IMG/VR virus record: IMGVR_UViG_3300047552_000775
Span: 1 to 40,332 of that record
Strand: one strand, 5' to 3'
Length of the DNA stretch: 40,332 nucleotides
DNA from: a virus
Within the stretch, counting starts at the first letter, position 1, and every line of letters starts with the position of its first letter. Made by a program: the position numbers and the translations under genes. The notes below the pieces were generated by a model. That model was not told where the DNA came from, searched no databases, and saw only the letters and a program-made list of their open reading frames with translations. Below are positions 1-7,701 of this stretch, piece by piece.

Positions 1-105
1 TCCGGTTGGTTGAATAACTTCCGGAACTTTTAAATTATCATCCTTTAATATATGTGGATTATCATAGTCGTCAAAATCATCAAAATTTTTATTTTTCTTA
101 GCCAT
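1..105 (-). CDS. Hypothetical protein, N-terminal 35 codons only
   Basis: This is the beginning of a gene that runs off the left edge of the window. It opens with ATG at 105, downstream of AGAGGG, and reads without a stop to base 1. The visible residues begin MAKKNKNFDDFDDYDN and are rich in Asp, Asn and Lys, as in a disordered or structural-scaffold N-terminus. The start lies inside the last codons of the upstream zinc-ribbon gene (8-nt overlap), typical of the translational coupling seen through this window. No family is recognised from so short a piece. Confidence 0.7.
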   Translation of the reverse strand, partial: MAKKNKNFDDFDDYDNPHILKDDNLKVPEVIQPTG

Positions 106-382
106 ATAGCCCTCTCATATCCACTGACATTGTAGTTTTAAACTGTAGCCCGCTTTTTGACTTTGATTCTATGTGCGGGGTAGGAGTAAAACTTTTTGTA
201 AACGTTGACATATTAAATCCGTATTTTATAGGCATTATAATAGGATCTGAAAAATAATTAAAGCAGTCTTTGCAAATATATTTAACTAAGCCCTTTACTA
301 TATTTGTAGATTTGCATTTTGGGCAACAATCTTGATTTATTATTTTTTCAGTATAATCTTTTGCTGTCTTATCTATTGGCAT
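98..382 (-). CDS. Small zinc-ribbon protein, unknown function
   Basis: A 94-residue protein whose N-terminal part carries two CxxC pairs (CPKC and CKDC about 15 residues apart), the arrangement of a zinc ribbon. The rest has no motif I recognise. The chosen start is ATG at 382, immediately after the TAA of the preceding gene, with a GGGG stretch 5-6 nt upstream. An in-frame TTG at 400 would add six residues but has no better ribosome binding site. Zinc ribbons of this size in phages may bind nucleic acid or host proteins; the role here is unknown. Confidence 0.65.
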   Translation of the reverse strand: MPIDKTAKDYTEKIINQDCCPKCKSTNIVKGLVKYICKDCFNYFSDPIIMPIKYGFNMSTFTKSFTPTPHIESKSKSGLQFKTTMSVDMRGLYG

Positions 383-383
383 A

Positions 384-620
384 TTAACCCCAATGTCCAA
401 ACATCTTCATAACTAATTTTATAAGCCAAAAATAAGGCTCATCTGTATTAATAACAATATACTCGTTACCTAGCTTCTTTTTACTTCTTAATCTATAGTG
501 CCAAATAGCATCTTGAACACTTCTCAATGATAATTTAAAATGTGCGTCTAGGTGGTTTATATCATCTAATTTTAATACTACAAATTTTCTTTCCGCTCCG
601 CAATTCATTGTATTATTCAT
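384..620 (-). CDS. Hypothetical protein, 78 aa
   Basis: This small protein has no family I recognise. The start is ATG at 620, with AGGAG seven nt upstream; the open frame extends further but only through sequence that belongs to the preceding adenosyltransferase gene. The middle is basic (YRLRSKKKLG) and the C-terminus is aromatic and hydrophobic (PYFWLIKLVMKMF), which could be an amphipathic helix. It sits eight nt after the CobA-like gene and one nt before the zinc-ribbon gene, so all three are probably translated from one message. Confidence 0.65.
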   Translation of the reverse strand: MNNTMNCGAERKFVVLKLDDINHLDAHFKLSLRSVQDAIWHYRLRSKKKLGNEYIVINTDEPYFWLIKLVMKMFGHWG

Positions 621-628
621 TTTATCTC

Positions 629-1249
629 CTAAAACTCTATTCCTTTTCTCGGTCCTACACACGCTGTAAGTTTTTTGCCACAATGAGGGCAGAATTGAAA
701 TCTATAATTGAACTCGATTTTACAGGATTTACATCTTGTGTTGAAGGGGTGTCTAACACATTCTATTTTAGACATTAAATCTGAGATATCTTTTATTTTG
801 TTAAGCTTATCTCTGTCATATATACGTCCCGTAACAATTAAATTACAGCTCTTTTTCATTTGTAGAAGCCATTCAATCACAGCATCAAAATTCAATAAAT
901 TAAGCTGTAAAACCGGCAACAACTCATCTAAAACTATCAGGTCATAACTCTCGCACTGAATGGCTGACAATAGTAATTCCCAACCTTCCTGAGCCTCTAA
1001 AATATCTGCCGGAGTTTTGTTGCTCTCTAAAACAATTTTGTTTGAACCCGTTTGGATAACTTTAATTCCTAATTTTTCGCAAGTTTTTAATTCCCCATAC
1101 TCGCAACTGCCAACACCCTTTAAAAATTGTACTACTAAAATATTTAAACCCTGACCGTAGGCTCTCATTACCTTTCCTAAAGCTGACGTGGTTTTTCCGG
1201 ATCCATCACCATACCAGACATTGATGTAATGTTCTTTAGTTTCTGACAT
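629..1249 (-). CDS. CobA/CobO-like corrinoid adenosyltransferase with C-terminal zinc ribbon
   Basis: This 206-residue protein resembles ATP:corrinoid adenosyltransferases of the CobA/CobO/BtuR family, which transfer the adenosyl group of ATP to cobalt in cob(I)alamin. Visible features are a P-loop near residues 14-20 (GDGSGKTT), the following GLNILVVQFLKG strand, a LIVLDEL Walker B-type strand, the TGR turn and the VRHPF segment near the C-terminus. The usual GIEY ending is replaced by a zinc ribbon (CKSC then CPHCGKKL). The start is ATG at 1249 behind GAGAGG. Adenosylcobalamin could serve a class II ribonucleotide reductase, but none is in this window. An ATPase of this fold with another role is the main alternative. 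Confidence 0.75.
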   Translation of the reverse strand: MSETKEHYINVWYGDGSGKTTSALGKVMRAYGQGLNILVVQFLKGVGSCEYGELKTCEKLGIKVIQTGSNKIVLESNKTPADILEAQEGWELLLSAIQCESYDLIVLDELLPVLQLNLLNFDAVIEWLLQMKKSCNLIVTGRIYDRDKLNKIKDISDLMSKIECVRHPFNTRCKSCKIEFNYRFQFCPHCGKKLTACVGPRKGIEF

Positions 1250-1259
1250 CTGTACCTCT

Positions 1260-1409
1260 CTAATCTTTTATAAAGACATTTCTACGAAGCTTATTACTTT
1301 GTATTTTTTGAAAACAATTCGGACCAAAGCCCAACTTTTTACTTTCTTCTGACTTCAAAGGCTTTCCACATCTTTGACAATGAGAATATAGTCTATTCAT
1401 CACAGTCAT
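1260..1409 (-). CDS. DUF6011-like small zinc-finger protein
   Basis: This 49-residue protein contains a compact C-x2-C ... GFGPNC pattern (CQRCGKPL followed about 15 residues later by GPNC). It matches the short domain annotated as DUF6011 in many phage and plasmid proteins, where a conserved G-x-GP-x-C ends the motif. The start is ATG at 1409, six nt after AGGAGG; a second ATG three codons later would also work. It overlaps the end of the MerR-like gene by 17 nt. Its function is not established; a zinc-stabilised nucleic-acid binding module is a reasonable guess. Confidence 0.65.
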   Translation of the reverse strand: MTVMNRLYSHCQRCGKPLKSEESKKLGFGPNCFQKIQSNKLRRNVFIKD

Positions 1410-1872
1410 CCCACTCCTCCTCGTCAGGTATATCCCCACCACTTCCGTATTTTTCATTTAAGGCAGCTAAAGCCTCAGGAGGAACAACATACTCATCATC
1501 TACAATTTGACCTTTTAAATTTATTCTCCCCGATGATTTTCGTAAGCGCCCCTCTCTCTCCATATCTTTAATCAATCTGTCAGTGTGATGCTTTAGATTA
1601 TCGGGGTCTATCTCAGATGCCTGCATTAACTTAGATATAATAGCTATACTAGCTAAGTTTAAATTATACTTAACTTTCAGATAGCAAATCCATTCTATAA
1701 ATTTCATTTCATTCAGGCTAAAATATCTATTGGAGTATTTGTGGTTTGTCTTTTTTGTGCAAGGGAGGATACCATAATCCTCCCACTTTCTCACTACATC
1801 GTGGCTAATTGCAAAAGTATGACATACTCCCCGCATTGTAAAATATTTATAATTTGGATCCAAATTAACCAT
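1393..1872 (-). CDS. MerR-like winged-helix protein
   Basis: A 159-residue protein with an N-terminal helix-turn-helix of MerR type. Residues 10-60 contain a segment resembling FTMRGVCHTFAISHDVVRKW followed by EDYGIL and a wing ending in NRYFSLNEM. The middle is helical, and the C-terminus ends in a very acidic tail (DEEEWDDCDE). MerR-type domains bind DNA, and phages use them as regulators or as small terminase-like proteins, so a transcription factor is likely but not certain. The start is ATG at 1872 behind GAGG, overlapping the thyX stop by 8 nt. Confidence 0.65.
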   Translation of the reverse strand: MVNLDPNYKYFTMRGVCHTFAISHDVVRKWEDYGILPCTKKTNHKYSNRYFSLNEMKFIEWICYLKVKYNLNLASIAIISKLMQASEIDPDNLKHHTDRLIKDMEREGRLRKSSGRINLKGQIVDDEYVVPPEALAALNEKYGSGGDIPDEEEWDDCDE

Positions 1873-2614
1873 TACTCGCCTCTAACCTACTTAAAAATAC
1901 TTCTATCATTTTACAAGGGTCTTTTTCCTTGCACTGGAGATACTTTCCACATTTAGGAACTAAGAACTTTGTAGTCCAAGGCTCTTCAAACATAACTAAA
2001 TTACATAACTTGCCTACTAGAGAACGAATTTCCCACTGAGCCTTAGAACATAATCTCAAATTAGATATATACATTAATTCTCTAAAATTGCAGCTAAATA
2101 TATAGGATGTTTCACAAGCGTTTGGAAATATGTATCGAGCATCCTCGCCTGGAATTCCGTCATCCAACATCTTACCATAAAAATCTTGAATTATACCCAT
2201 AAGTTCGTTATAGGATAAAGCCAAAGTTGGGTGAGATTCAGCATTCAATGTGTAAATTTTATCTGGATTTATTTTAGGCGGTACTATGTATTTAAACGGA
2301 GTACGATAAGTAACATATCTTTGGCTTTTTTGAGAAAACGTAGCGTGTCTGTGCCTTACGTGTTGGTGAGATAGAGTTCTCGAAACTCCAGAAATTGCAA
2401 AGTTTAGATAAAAATGCTCTATAATACTTTCGTGACCATATCCTAAAATTTTATTTACCAGCTTTAGCATTGTTTCTTCTGAAATATTTTTATCAAACAT
2501 CTCTAGGGCATTATCTTCTGAATAACACGTTCTAGCTGCTGAATACACTACTTTAAGCGGTTGAGGTGTATATCCTAATAGCCTCACTTCCTGACTTACC
2601 TGTCTATCATTCAT
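1865..2614 (-). CDS. thyX: Flavin-dependent thymidylate synthase ThyX
   Basis: ThyX makes dTMP from dUMP using methylenetetrahydrofolate, FAD and NADPH. The diagnostic signature RHRx7S is visible at residues 87-97 (RHRHATFSQKS, then QRY). Upstream GHESIIEHF is the usual region that packs against the flavin. At 249 residues the protein is of normal family length and looks intact. It belongs to a nucleotide-supply set with the dNMP kinase (3.4-4.0 kb) and the dCMP deaminase (14.3-14.8 kb), which would feed it dUMP. The start is ATG at 2614 with AAGGAG upstream. Confidence 0.95.
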   Translation of the reverse strand: MNDRQVSQEVRLLGYTPQPLKVVYSAARTCYSEDNALEMFDKNISEETMLKLVNKILGYGHESIIEHFYLNFAISGVSRTLSHQHVRHRHATFSQKSQRYVTYRTPFKYIVPPKINPDKIYTLNAESHPTLALSYNELMGIIQDFYGKMLDDGIPGEDARYIFPNACETSYIFSCNFRELMYISNLRLCSKAQWEIRSLVGKLCNLVMFEEPWTTKFLVPKCGKYLQCKEKDPCKMIEVFLSRLEASNG

Positions 2615-2619
2615 TTTAA

Positions 2620-2880
2620 TTAACTCCTTTTCTTATCCTTGAATAACGGCACTTTAACTTCCACCATAGCTCCATAACTATCTTTATTTGGAGCGGTTTG
2701 ATAAATAATTCCTCCTTTTATATCTAGATTGTTATTAAACTTTACTCCTATTCCGGCTGTATTTTTTAACTTTTCATCTAGATATTCCGACTTTTCATGT
2801 AAATAGATTTCCTTAGCCCCTGCCTGAGCAGAAATACTAACAACTGCTAAACTAATTAGCAGCCTTTTAAATATGTTCAT
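2620..2880 (-). CDS. Small exported protein with signal peptide
   Basis: An 86-residue protein with a clear Sec signal peptide: basic MNIFKR, a hydrophobic core LLISLAVVSIS, and an AQA-GA cleavage-like site near residue 22. The mature part is about 64 residues and alternates polar and hydrophobic positions (IGVKFNNNLDIKGGIIYQT, then GAMVEVKVPLF), which suggests two or three beta strands. This could be a periplasmic or outer-membrane protein, or a spanin-like lysis component, but no family is recognised. The start ATG at 2880 lies five nt after AGGAG. It stands alone among nucleotide-metabolism genes. Confidence 0.65.
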   Translation of the reverse strand: MNIFKRLLISLAVVSISAQAGAKEIYLHEKSEYLDEKLKNTAGIGVKFNNNLDIKGGIIYQTAPNKDSYGAMVEVKVPLFKDKKRS

Positions 2881-2882
2881 TC

Positions 2883-3065
2883 TTACTCCTTTATACTATG
2901 TATATCCGTTGAAAACACAACGTTAAAACAATGTTCGTGAAGTTCTTTAGTTAGGTATCTAGTAAGAACTCTATCGTTATCCTTAACTCGGCGTCTTACA
3001 GTTACTTGATTGGATTCCGCTAAGATTTCATTTCCACAATGGTCACATATAATCTTTGTTGCCAC
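2883..3065 (-). CDS. Small zinc-binding protein, unknown function
   Basis: A 60-residue protein beginning MATKIICDHCGNE, with a CxxC pair near residues 7-10 and a second potential metal site (HEHC) near residues 43-46, giving a plausible treble-clef or zinc-ribbon fold. The start codon is GTG at 3065, supported by GGAGG five nt upstream. It is the first gene after a roughly 160-nt non-coding stretch that contains promoter-like sequence and repeated GGGGTT motifs, so it may head a transcription unit running into thyX. Confidence 0.65.
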   Translation of the reverse strand: MATKIICDHCGNEILAESNQVTVRRRVKDNDRVLTRYLTKELHEHCFNVVFSTDIHSIKE

Positions 3066-3224
3066 TTTGTCCTCCTTTATACTAATTATTACAATTTTGT
3101 TACTCGTACAAACGTTTTAAACAGTTTTAAATTGTGGGTTATGGGGTTTCATAAGGGGTTAAACTTTTACGGGGGTTATAGGTCAACCAGTGCAAACAGT
3201 GTAAACCCTTACTATTATTATATT
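3066..3224 (-). promoter_or_regulatory. Intergenic region with repeated GGGGTT motifs and possible promoter
   Basis: No gene is seen in these 159 nt. On the plus strand, four variants of GGGGTTA-like sequence occur between about 3135 and 3180, one of them AGGGGTTAAA at 3154-3163. On the minus strand, TTTACA (3200-3205) is followed after about 19 nt by TATAAC, a weak sigma-70-like match with long spacing. The same ten bases AGGGGTTAAA recur upstream of the 38.9-kb operon. The arrangement suggests an operator array next to a promoter, but it is unproven. Confidence 0.35.
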
Positions 3225-3371
3225 TTAACCTTTTTTATTATTGTCGAATATTACGTTAGACGGTTTTATAATTTTGTCCCACATTTCACAATATAGTTGA
3301 AATTGCTTGTGTTCGTTCTGTTCTTTCTCATAATAGGATATGAGATTATTAATAGGTTCGTTTTCCATCAT
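3225..3371 (-). CDS. Small hypothetical protein, 47-48 aa
   Basis: A short open frame beginning MMENEPINNLISYYEKEQ and ending FDNNKKG. It follows the dNMP kinase directly, its start overlapping the TGA stop in the arrangement ATGATGG. GGAGG lies just upstream; spacing favours the second ATG (3368), but either start is possible. The composition is charged and helical, with no recognised family. Coupling to the kinase and a well-placed ribosome binding site are the reasons for calling it a gene. Confidence 0.5.
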   Translation of the reverse strand: MMENEPINNLISYYEKEQNEHKQFQLYCEMWDKIIKPSNVIFDNNKKG

Positions 3372-3970
3372 ACCTCCATAGCTTTTATAAGATCTTTATC
3401 CAATGACAGTTTTTTTAGATATTCCAACGGCAACTCCTCTTCGTGTTTGAAGCCGTCATTAAGAATTTTTTGCGCTAATTTTTCAGAAACGTGCTCGTTT
3501 GTATTGCTATACCTGTCAGATTTATAATCTGTAAAAATAAATTTAACATCGAACCCAGATTTCAACATCAAGGCAGCTTGAAGCTCATTTAAAAATCTCA
3601 AATCAGAGCAGCAGACACTTTTTCCAGATCTCAGCGCTTCTAATGTTTTTATATGCCAGCACTCTGTCCAGAAATCTGGTATTCTTTTACGAATTACTTC
3701 CGTTCCCATTTTTTGAAGTAACTCTCTTCCAGTTAAATCAAACATGCAGTTAAGCTGCTCATTTTTAAAATAAGACATATTGCATTTTGATTTTTTAAAT
3801 ATTTCATACTCCTCATCATTCTTAGGTCTCCAGTTAAAGAGTGTATAAATGCACTCCCTAAGCTCATCGGCGAAGTCAATCTTAACGTAATTTTGCTCTT
3901 CTACTAACTTATCACAGCGAAAACCTTTTCCACTTCCTAAACACCCAATAAAAATTCTAAGCTCCGACAT
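3368..3970 (-). CDS. Deoxynucleoside monophosphate kinase-like P-loop protein
   Basis: A 200-residue protein with a P-loop at residues 9-16 (GCLGSGKG) directly after the first strand, followed by KIDFADELRE. This matches the layout of phage dNMP kinases such as T4 gene 1, which phosphorylate dNMPs to dNDPs with ATP. The segment SVCCSDLRFLNEL resembles the strand that carries the Walker B/DR motif, and the ending EHVSEKL is also typical of that family. The start ATG at 3970 has GAGGAG upstream; a longer open frame exists but overlaps the neighbour without a binding site. Substrate specificity cannot be read from the sequence. Confidence 0.75.
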   Translation of the reverse strand: MSELRIFIGCLGSGKGFRCDKLVEEQNYVKIDFADELRECIYTLFNWRPKNDEEYEIFKKSKCNMSYFKNEQLNCMFDLTGRELLQKMGTEVIRKRIPDFWTECWHIKTLEALRSGKSVCCSDLRFLNELQAALMLKSGFDVKFIFTDYKSDRYSNTNEHVSEKLAQKILNDGFKHEEELPLEYLKKLSLDKDLIKAMEV

Positions 3971-4202
3971 TATTAAACTCCTCATTATAACACTTAATAC
4001 AGTACACCTTTCCATCTTTTTGAACAGTAGGCTTATAGGAGCAGCACTTTTTAAAATAAGACTCATCCCCTACAGCCATTTTAATATAGTCTAAAATATC
4101 CTCTTTTATCTTAGAAAGGGAATATTCTTTATTATTGTCGATATCCTCAATTTCGTCAAAATATTCCCGTATTTTCAATAACGCATTTCTATGAATATCC
4201 AC
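3957..4202 (-). CDS. Small cysteine-containing protein, unknown function
   Basis: An 81-residue protein with a helical, charged N-terminal half (KIREYFDEIEDID) and a C-terminal cysteine cluster (CCSYKP ... CIKCYNE), which could bind one zinc ion. I place the start at GTG 4202, directly after the stop of the clamp-loader delta gene, because GGAGG lies five nt upstream. An upstream GTG at 4226 has no such site. It overlaps the dNMP kinase start by 14 nt. No family is recognised. Confidence 0.55.
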   Translation of the reverse strand: MDIHRNALLKIREYFDEIEDIDNNKEYSLSKIKEDILDYIKMAVGDESYFKKCCSYKPTVQKDGKVYCIKCYNEEFNNVGA

Positions 4203-4204
4203 AA

Positions 4205-5179
4205 CTACCTCCGCAACAGTTGGCACGTCACATAATCTAAAGCTATTTCAGAATCTAATAAACCGATTTTTATTCCTTTCTCGGCAGATCTAATTATCTT
4301 TATATTTTCAATTAATTCGAGAGTCGTATAGTGATTTTTTTGTTGACGTAAGTAATAAATCTGACCACTTGATAATCCCGTTAATTCAGGCGTAGCCTGT
4401 GCCGGGCACCCCTGCACAAGTAGCATGTTTTTAAAATTGGTATATAAAGCTGCCAACGCTTTTAAATTATTTTCATTATATTGTTGCAATTCGTCTAACA
4501 ATTTCAAAGAATTAACATAGTCATTGCTTAGAACAGCGTTTGCAAAATCAAAAAGTCTATCTTCAGGATTACTGTAAAATAGATTGCACTTAATCGCTCT
4601 TTGAAATATATCATTGTAATCTGCGGATCCTTTTTCGGCTACCTCTGCAAGATATAATTGTTTCAACTTATCAATTTCAAACAACAGACGTCCATAATCA
4701 AAATTAGAAAACTTTACAAGACTTTGAGAGTTGACGGCATTCAAGGAAATTTCTTTGAATACGTATTTAAGTAATTGGTCTTCTGATAACTTCTCAAAAG
4801 AAACTAAAGGCTGTTCCTCATCCAAAAAAGCTGTATTGGTGAAGTGCTTATAAAACTTTTCTCTTTTATCCAATTCAGGATAAATCGCTATTAGATAATT
4901 GTCGCCTATAAGCTTGTCCACGTTCTTCCAAACAGTTTCAGCCCTTCTAAAAAGCTTATCTTCGTATAAGACATAGAGTTTTTTCTCATTGGTTAGTGTT
5001 TTACTTTTACTATCGGCGAGAACGATTTTTATATCTTCCTTTCTACTAATAGTAAGCCCGAACACTCTGGCTATTCCATTAATGTATGTCTTAGCCACCG
5101 CCTGCTCTTCTCCAGTAAACACTAAAACTTTTGGACAGTTTTTTGCTTTTATTTTATTTACTAAAGTTATTAAATCCAT
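4205..5179 (-). CDS. Clamp-loader delta subunit (HolA-like)
   Basis: A 324-residue protein with the features of the delta subunit of a bacterial clamp loader, which opens the sliding clamp ring. It begins with PKVLVFTGEEQAVAKTYI, the degenerate P-loop region of HolA with no functional Walker A lysine. The middle LLFEIDKLKQLYL matches the conserved E-KL segment of HolA, and the C-terminus ends in a helical collar with YYLRQQKNHYTTLELIENI. Length is close to bacterial delta (about 340). Delta-prime and split DnaX lie just upstream, so a full gamma-delta-delta-prime set is encoded. The start ATG at 5179 follows GGGAG. Confidence 0.8.
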   Translation of the reverse strand: MDLITLVNKIKAKNCPKVLVFTGEEQAVAKTYINGIARVFGLTISRKEDIKIVLADSKSKTLTNEKKLYVLYEDKLFRRAETVWKNVDKLIGDNYLIAIYPELDKREKFYKHFTNTAFLDEEQPLVSFEKLSEDQLLKYVFKEISLNAVNSQSLVKFSNFDYGRLLFEIDKLKQLYLAEVAEKGSADYNDIFQRAIKCNLFYSNPEDRLFDFANAVLSNDYVNSLKLLDELQQYNENNLKALAALYTNFKNMLLVQGCPAQATPELTGLSSGQIYYLRQQKNHYTTLELIENIKIIRSAEKGIKIGLLDSEIALDYVTCQLLRR

Positions 5180-5180
5180 T

Positions 5181-5609
5181 TTAAACTCCCACTGCTATTA
5201 ATGTTTCAGCACCGTACTGGTCTACAAATGCCTTAACATATGACTTCATTACACATCTGCCTCTTAGACTGTCAAATGAATTATAGAAACAAGATTTGCA
5301 ATTACACCGTTGCTCAAAACAATCTCTTAACGTTTCAGAAAAGCCCGAAAATACAGGACTTTTTTCTGATTGCTTTTTATCCCACAACTGATTAAATGCC
5401 TCCACGAATCTATCAATATCAGCAATATGAGCGCAGGGTCTTTTTGCATGGTTACTAGATTTTAAAACAACCATAGCAGCTAAATCTTTATCTTCCCTAA
5501 TAAACGAATTAGTCACTGCCTGCAACGACATTAAAGACTGCACGTTGCACTTTAGTCTTAAATACTCTTTGTTTTCCCATAAATCACGCATTGTTACTTC
5601 TCTTTTCAT
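5181..5609 (-). CDS. Cysteine-rich hypothetical protein between clamp-loader genes
   Basis: A 142-residue protein starting MKREVTMRDLWENKEYL behind AAGGAG. Its C-terminal half contains a run of cysteines (C-x4-C-x-C-x2-C, then another Cys 14 residues later) that could hold zinc or an iron-sulfur cluster. No catalytic motif is recognised. It sits between the delta-prime and delta clamp-loader genes and ends one nt before the delta start, so it may work with the replisome, but that is only positional evidence. Confidence 0.6.
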   Translation of the reverse strand: MKREVTMRDLWENKEYLRLKCNVQSLMSLQAVTNSFIREDKDLAAMVVLKSSNHAKRPCAHIADIDRFVEAFNQLWDKKQSEKSPVFSGFSETLRDCFEQRCNCKSCFYNSFDSLRGRCVMKSYVKAFVDQYGAETLIAVGV

Positions 5610-5646
5610 TCCACAACTCCTTTAGTTCTACAAAATATGCTCTACA

Positions 5647-6492
5647 CTATTTCCAGATTTCACGTAATGCCATAATCCAAGCATCAGCAAGCATATTCTT
5701 GCTAATGGATTTTATATCTAATTCACTCAAATATTTTGTGGTTACTTCCAAACTCTTTTCTACCTTACCGTAATGCTCGAAACTCTCGCAAACTTTGTCC
5801 TTAACGCTCCAATAAAGCCACTTTTTACAGGCTGACATAAACAAATCTATATCATACCCTTTATCAGTATCCTTTATCTTAAGCAATTGCCTAACCTTGA
5901 AGTTTTCAACTCCAGAAGTTTTTCCGATATTTCTAAGGTAATCACCAACATCATTCCACAATTTAACTATATCTAACTTCAACAACTCTTGAACATCTCC
6001 CGGAGTATCGCATAACTTGCCGATAAGCATTATATCTTCGTTATTCAAATTCCAGGTTGTATCTAAATCCCTTGCATAATCAATCAAAGAATCTTTAGAG
6101 TAAGGATTAATTTTAACAACATATGCCCGACTCTTTAAAGTATCTAAAATTCCTTTAGCATTGGTTGCTGTAGTTATGAAATAAGCCTGTCTAGGCGGTT
6201 CTTCAGTTACTTTCAATAAACTATTTTTAGCATTAGTGTGCATAGCTTCAATATTTCTAAGCCGGTAAACTGTAGGAACTGCCACCCTGTACGATGTTTG
6301 AACAGCTTCTCTAACTGCTTCCGTAGATTGCTCTACCTCAATACAATCTCCTAATTTATTGGCAATATACTCTGCTATAAGTTTTTTACCGCTTTTTCTT
6401 GCCCCCATTACTATTATAAATCTGGGCATATGATTTTCAGCTATTAATTCATTTATATGATTTATGAGTTCATCTTGTCCTACAATATTCAT
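5647..6492 (-). CDS. Clamp-loader delta-prime subunit (HolB-like AAA+)
   Basis: A 281-residue AAA+ protein like bacterial HolB, the stator of the clamp loader. The N-terminal NIVGQDELINHI matches the conserved opening, followed by a modified P-loop (GARKSGKK). The segment NSLLKVTEEPP matches the near-universal HolB/DnaX string, and LKSRAYVV is the SRC-like arginine region with Cys replaced by Ala. The start ATG at 6492 has GGAG seven nt upstream and lies just past the stop of the DnaX C-terminal part. Placing the P-loop protein here, next to delta and DnaX, supports the call. Confidence 0.85.
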   Translation of the reverse strand: MNIVGQDELINHINELIAENHMPRFIIVMGARKSGKKLIAEYIANKLGDCIEVEQSTEAVREAVQTSYRVAVPTVYRLRNIEAMHTNAKNSLLKVTEEPPRQAYFITTATNAKGILDTLKSRAYVVKINPYSKDSLIDYARDLDTTWNLNNEDIMLIGKLCDTPGDVQELLKLDIVKLWNDVGDYLRNIGKTSGVENFKVRQLLKIKDTDKGYDIDLFMSACKKWLYWSVKDKVCESFEHYGKVEKSLEVTTKYLSELDIKSISKNMLADAWIMALREIWK

Positions 6493-6494
6493 CT

Positions 6495-6983
6495 TTAAAC
6501 TCCACACAAAATTGTAATCGAAACTTCCGCAATTAATTTTGGATCTTGTTCATTTTTTAAGTTATTACACAAAGAATTAATAGCTACTAATTCTTTATTT
6601 AGATCTACTTCAATAGAATCTAAATTACTCTTAAACTGATTGGGGATTTTAATATATTTGAAATCCTTGTAAAATTGATATTTCATTACATCCATTATTA
6701 ATGACAAGAATTGTTTAAAGAATGTTTTTAATTCTTTACCCGACATATAAACATCTTCTATTTTCTTAATAGCTTGGGCTCTATCTTTATTAATCAAATA
6801 ACCTAAAAGCTCAAACAAATCCTCATACCCGCAAACATTTAAAGCCTTTGTTACAGACTCAACAGTTAAAGTTTTTGAATACCCCAAGGCTGTTTCTAAC
6901 AATGAAAGCGCCTCCCTCATTCCGCCATCTGCCGTTTTTGCAAGATACTCCACAGCTTCCAAAGTATAAGTTTTTTTATTCAT
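6495..6983 (-). CDS. dnaX: Clamp-loader DnaX (gamma/tau), C-terminal part
   Basis: This 162-residue piece matches the part of DnaX that follows the ATPase core. It opens with EAVEYLAKTADGGMREALSL, equivalent to the sensor 2 segment (GGMRDALSLLD) of bacterial DnaX, and continues into the helical collar domain. The ATPase core lies in 7856-8383; the two are separated by a GIY-YIG gene. ATG at 6983 has GGAGG seven nt upstream, so this part may be translated on its own. If the intervening DNA is an intron instead, the two parts join in frame. There is no long tau-type extension. Confidence 0.8.
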   Translation of the reverse strand: MNKKTYTLEAVEYLAKTADGGMREALSLLETALGYSKTLTVESVTKALNVCGYEDLFELLGYLINKDRAQAIKKIEDVYMSGKELKTFFKQFLSLIMDVMKYQFYKDFKYIKIPNQFKSNLDSIEVDLNKELVAINSLCNNLKNEQDPKLIAEVSITILCGV

Positions 6984-7701
6984 GTATAATCCTCCAATTA
7001 AATCCACACGCTGTCTTATTTTTAGTACAAGCTTGACTAATTCCGGTTATTCCAGTAAGCTCTACGGCTTCTTTGATACTGGAATAAATAATGCCTGTTT
7101 CTACACACAATACTTTTTTACGATTCTGAGCAGGTTTTCCTAAATGAGCCTCACTCATTTTTATTTTTGTTTCTTCAGAATGTTTAAATTCACCAACTTT
7201 TCTACAACTTCTAAATAATCTAGGATCTTCTTTCGACAACCCTTTATTCCAAACAGGTTTATTGGATATTTTTCTATCAGCGTAAACTCCGTTAGCCCAA
7301 TGCTGCTTAACTGTAGATCTTATACGATCTTTAACAGAATTCGACATATTTAAGTTTAATTGTCTAAGTTTTTCTTTAGTTTTCTCACTAACGGTTCCTC
7401 CACAGATAGGTCCTAAATTATATGTTTCATTATCATCATAACCGCCCAAATAGTTAAGCCACTCTAGCTCTAGCTTATCCAACTCTTCAGAGGCGCATTC
7501 TTCTAAAATTTCAAACTTAAAGTTTTCTTCTCCGTATTTATTCCAGGCTCTTTGTAAATAACTATTTCTATGAATGTTTTTATTTAAAGAGTATCTATGG
7601 CTTCTTAATCTACTTTCGCAGTTCACACTCTGCCCTATATAGCATTTTCCGTTTAGCTTGTTAAAAATCCAATAAATACCGCAAATATTTTCTCTTACCA
7701 T
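6976..7701 (-). CDS. GIY-YIG homing endonuclease inside dnaX
   Basis: A 241-residue homing endonuclease of the I-TevI type. The GIY ... YIG catalytic core lies in the first 30 residues (CGIYWIFNK, then CYIGQ), with Arg and Glu further on (LEECASEELDKLELEWL). A NUMOD3-type segment (KHSEETKIKMSEAHLGK) and a NUMOD1-type C-terminus (VLCVETGIIYSSIKEAVEL) follow, both DNA-binding modules of homing enzymes. The start is ATG at 7701 behind AAGGA; the longer open frame would cross a structured RNA. The last codons overlap the start of the DnaX C-terminal gene, which puts that ribosome binding site inside this frame. Confidence 0.9.
   Translation of the reverse strand: MVRENICGIYWIFNKLNGKCYIGQSVNCESRLRSHRYSLNKNIHRNSYLQRAWNKYGEENFKFEILEECASEELDKLELEWLNYLGGYDDNETYNLGPICGGTVSEKTKEKLRQLNLNMSNSVKDRIRSTVKQHWANGVYADRKISNKPVWNKGLSKEDPRLFRSCRKVGEFKHSEETKIKMSEAHLGKPAQNRKKVLCVETGIIYSSIKEAVELTGITGISQACTKNKTACGFNWRIIHE

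Noticed and set aside
3039-3527. Plus-strand open frames in the 3.0-3.5 kb region
   Set aside because: They overlap minus-strand genes with good start sites and are hydrophobic AT-rich readings without ribosome binding sites.
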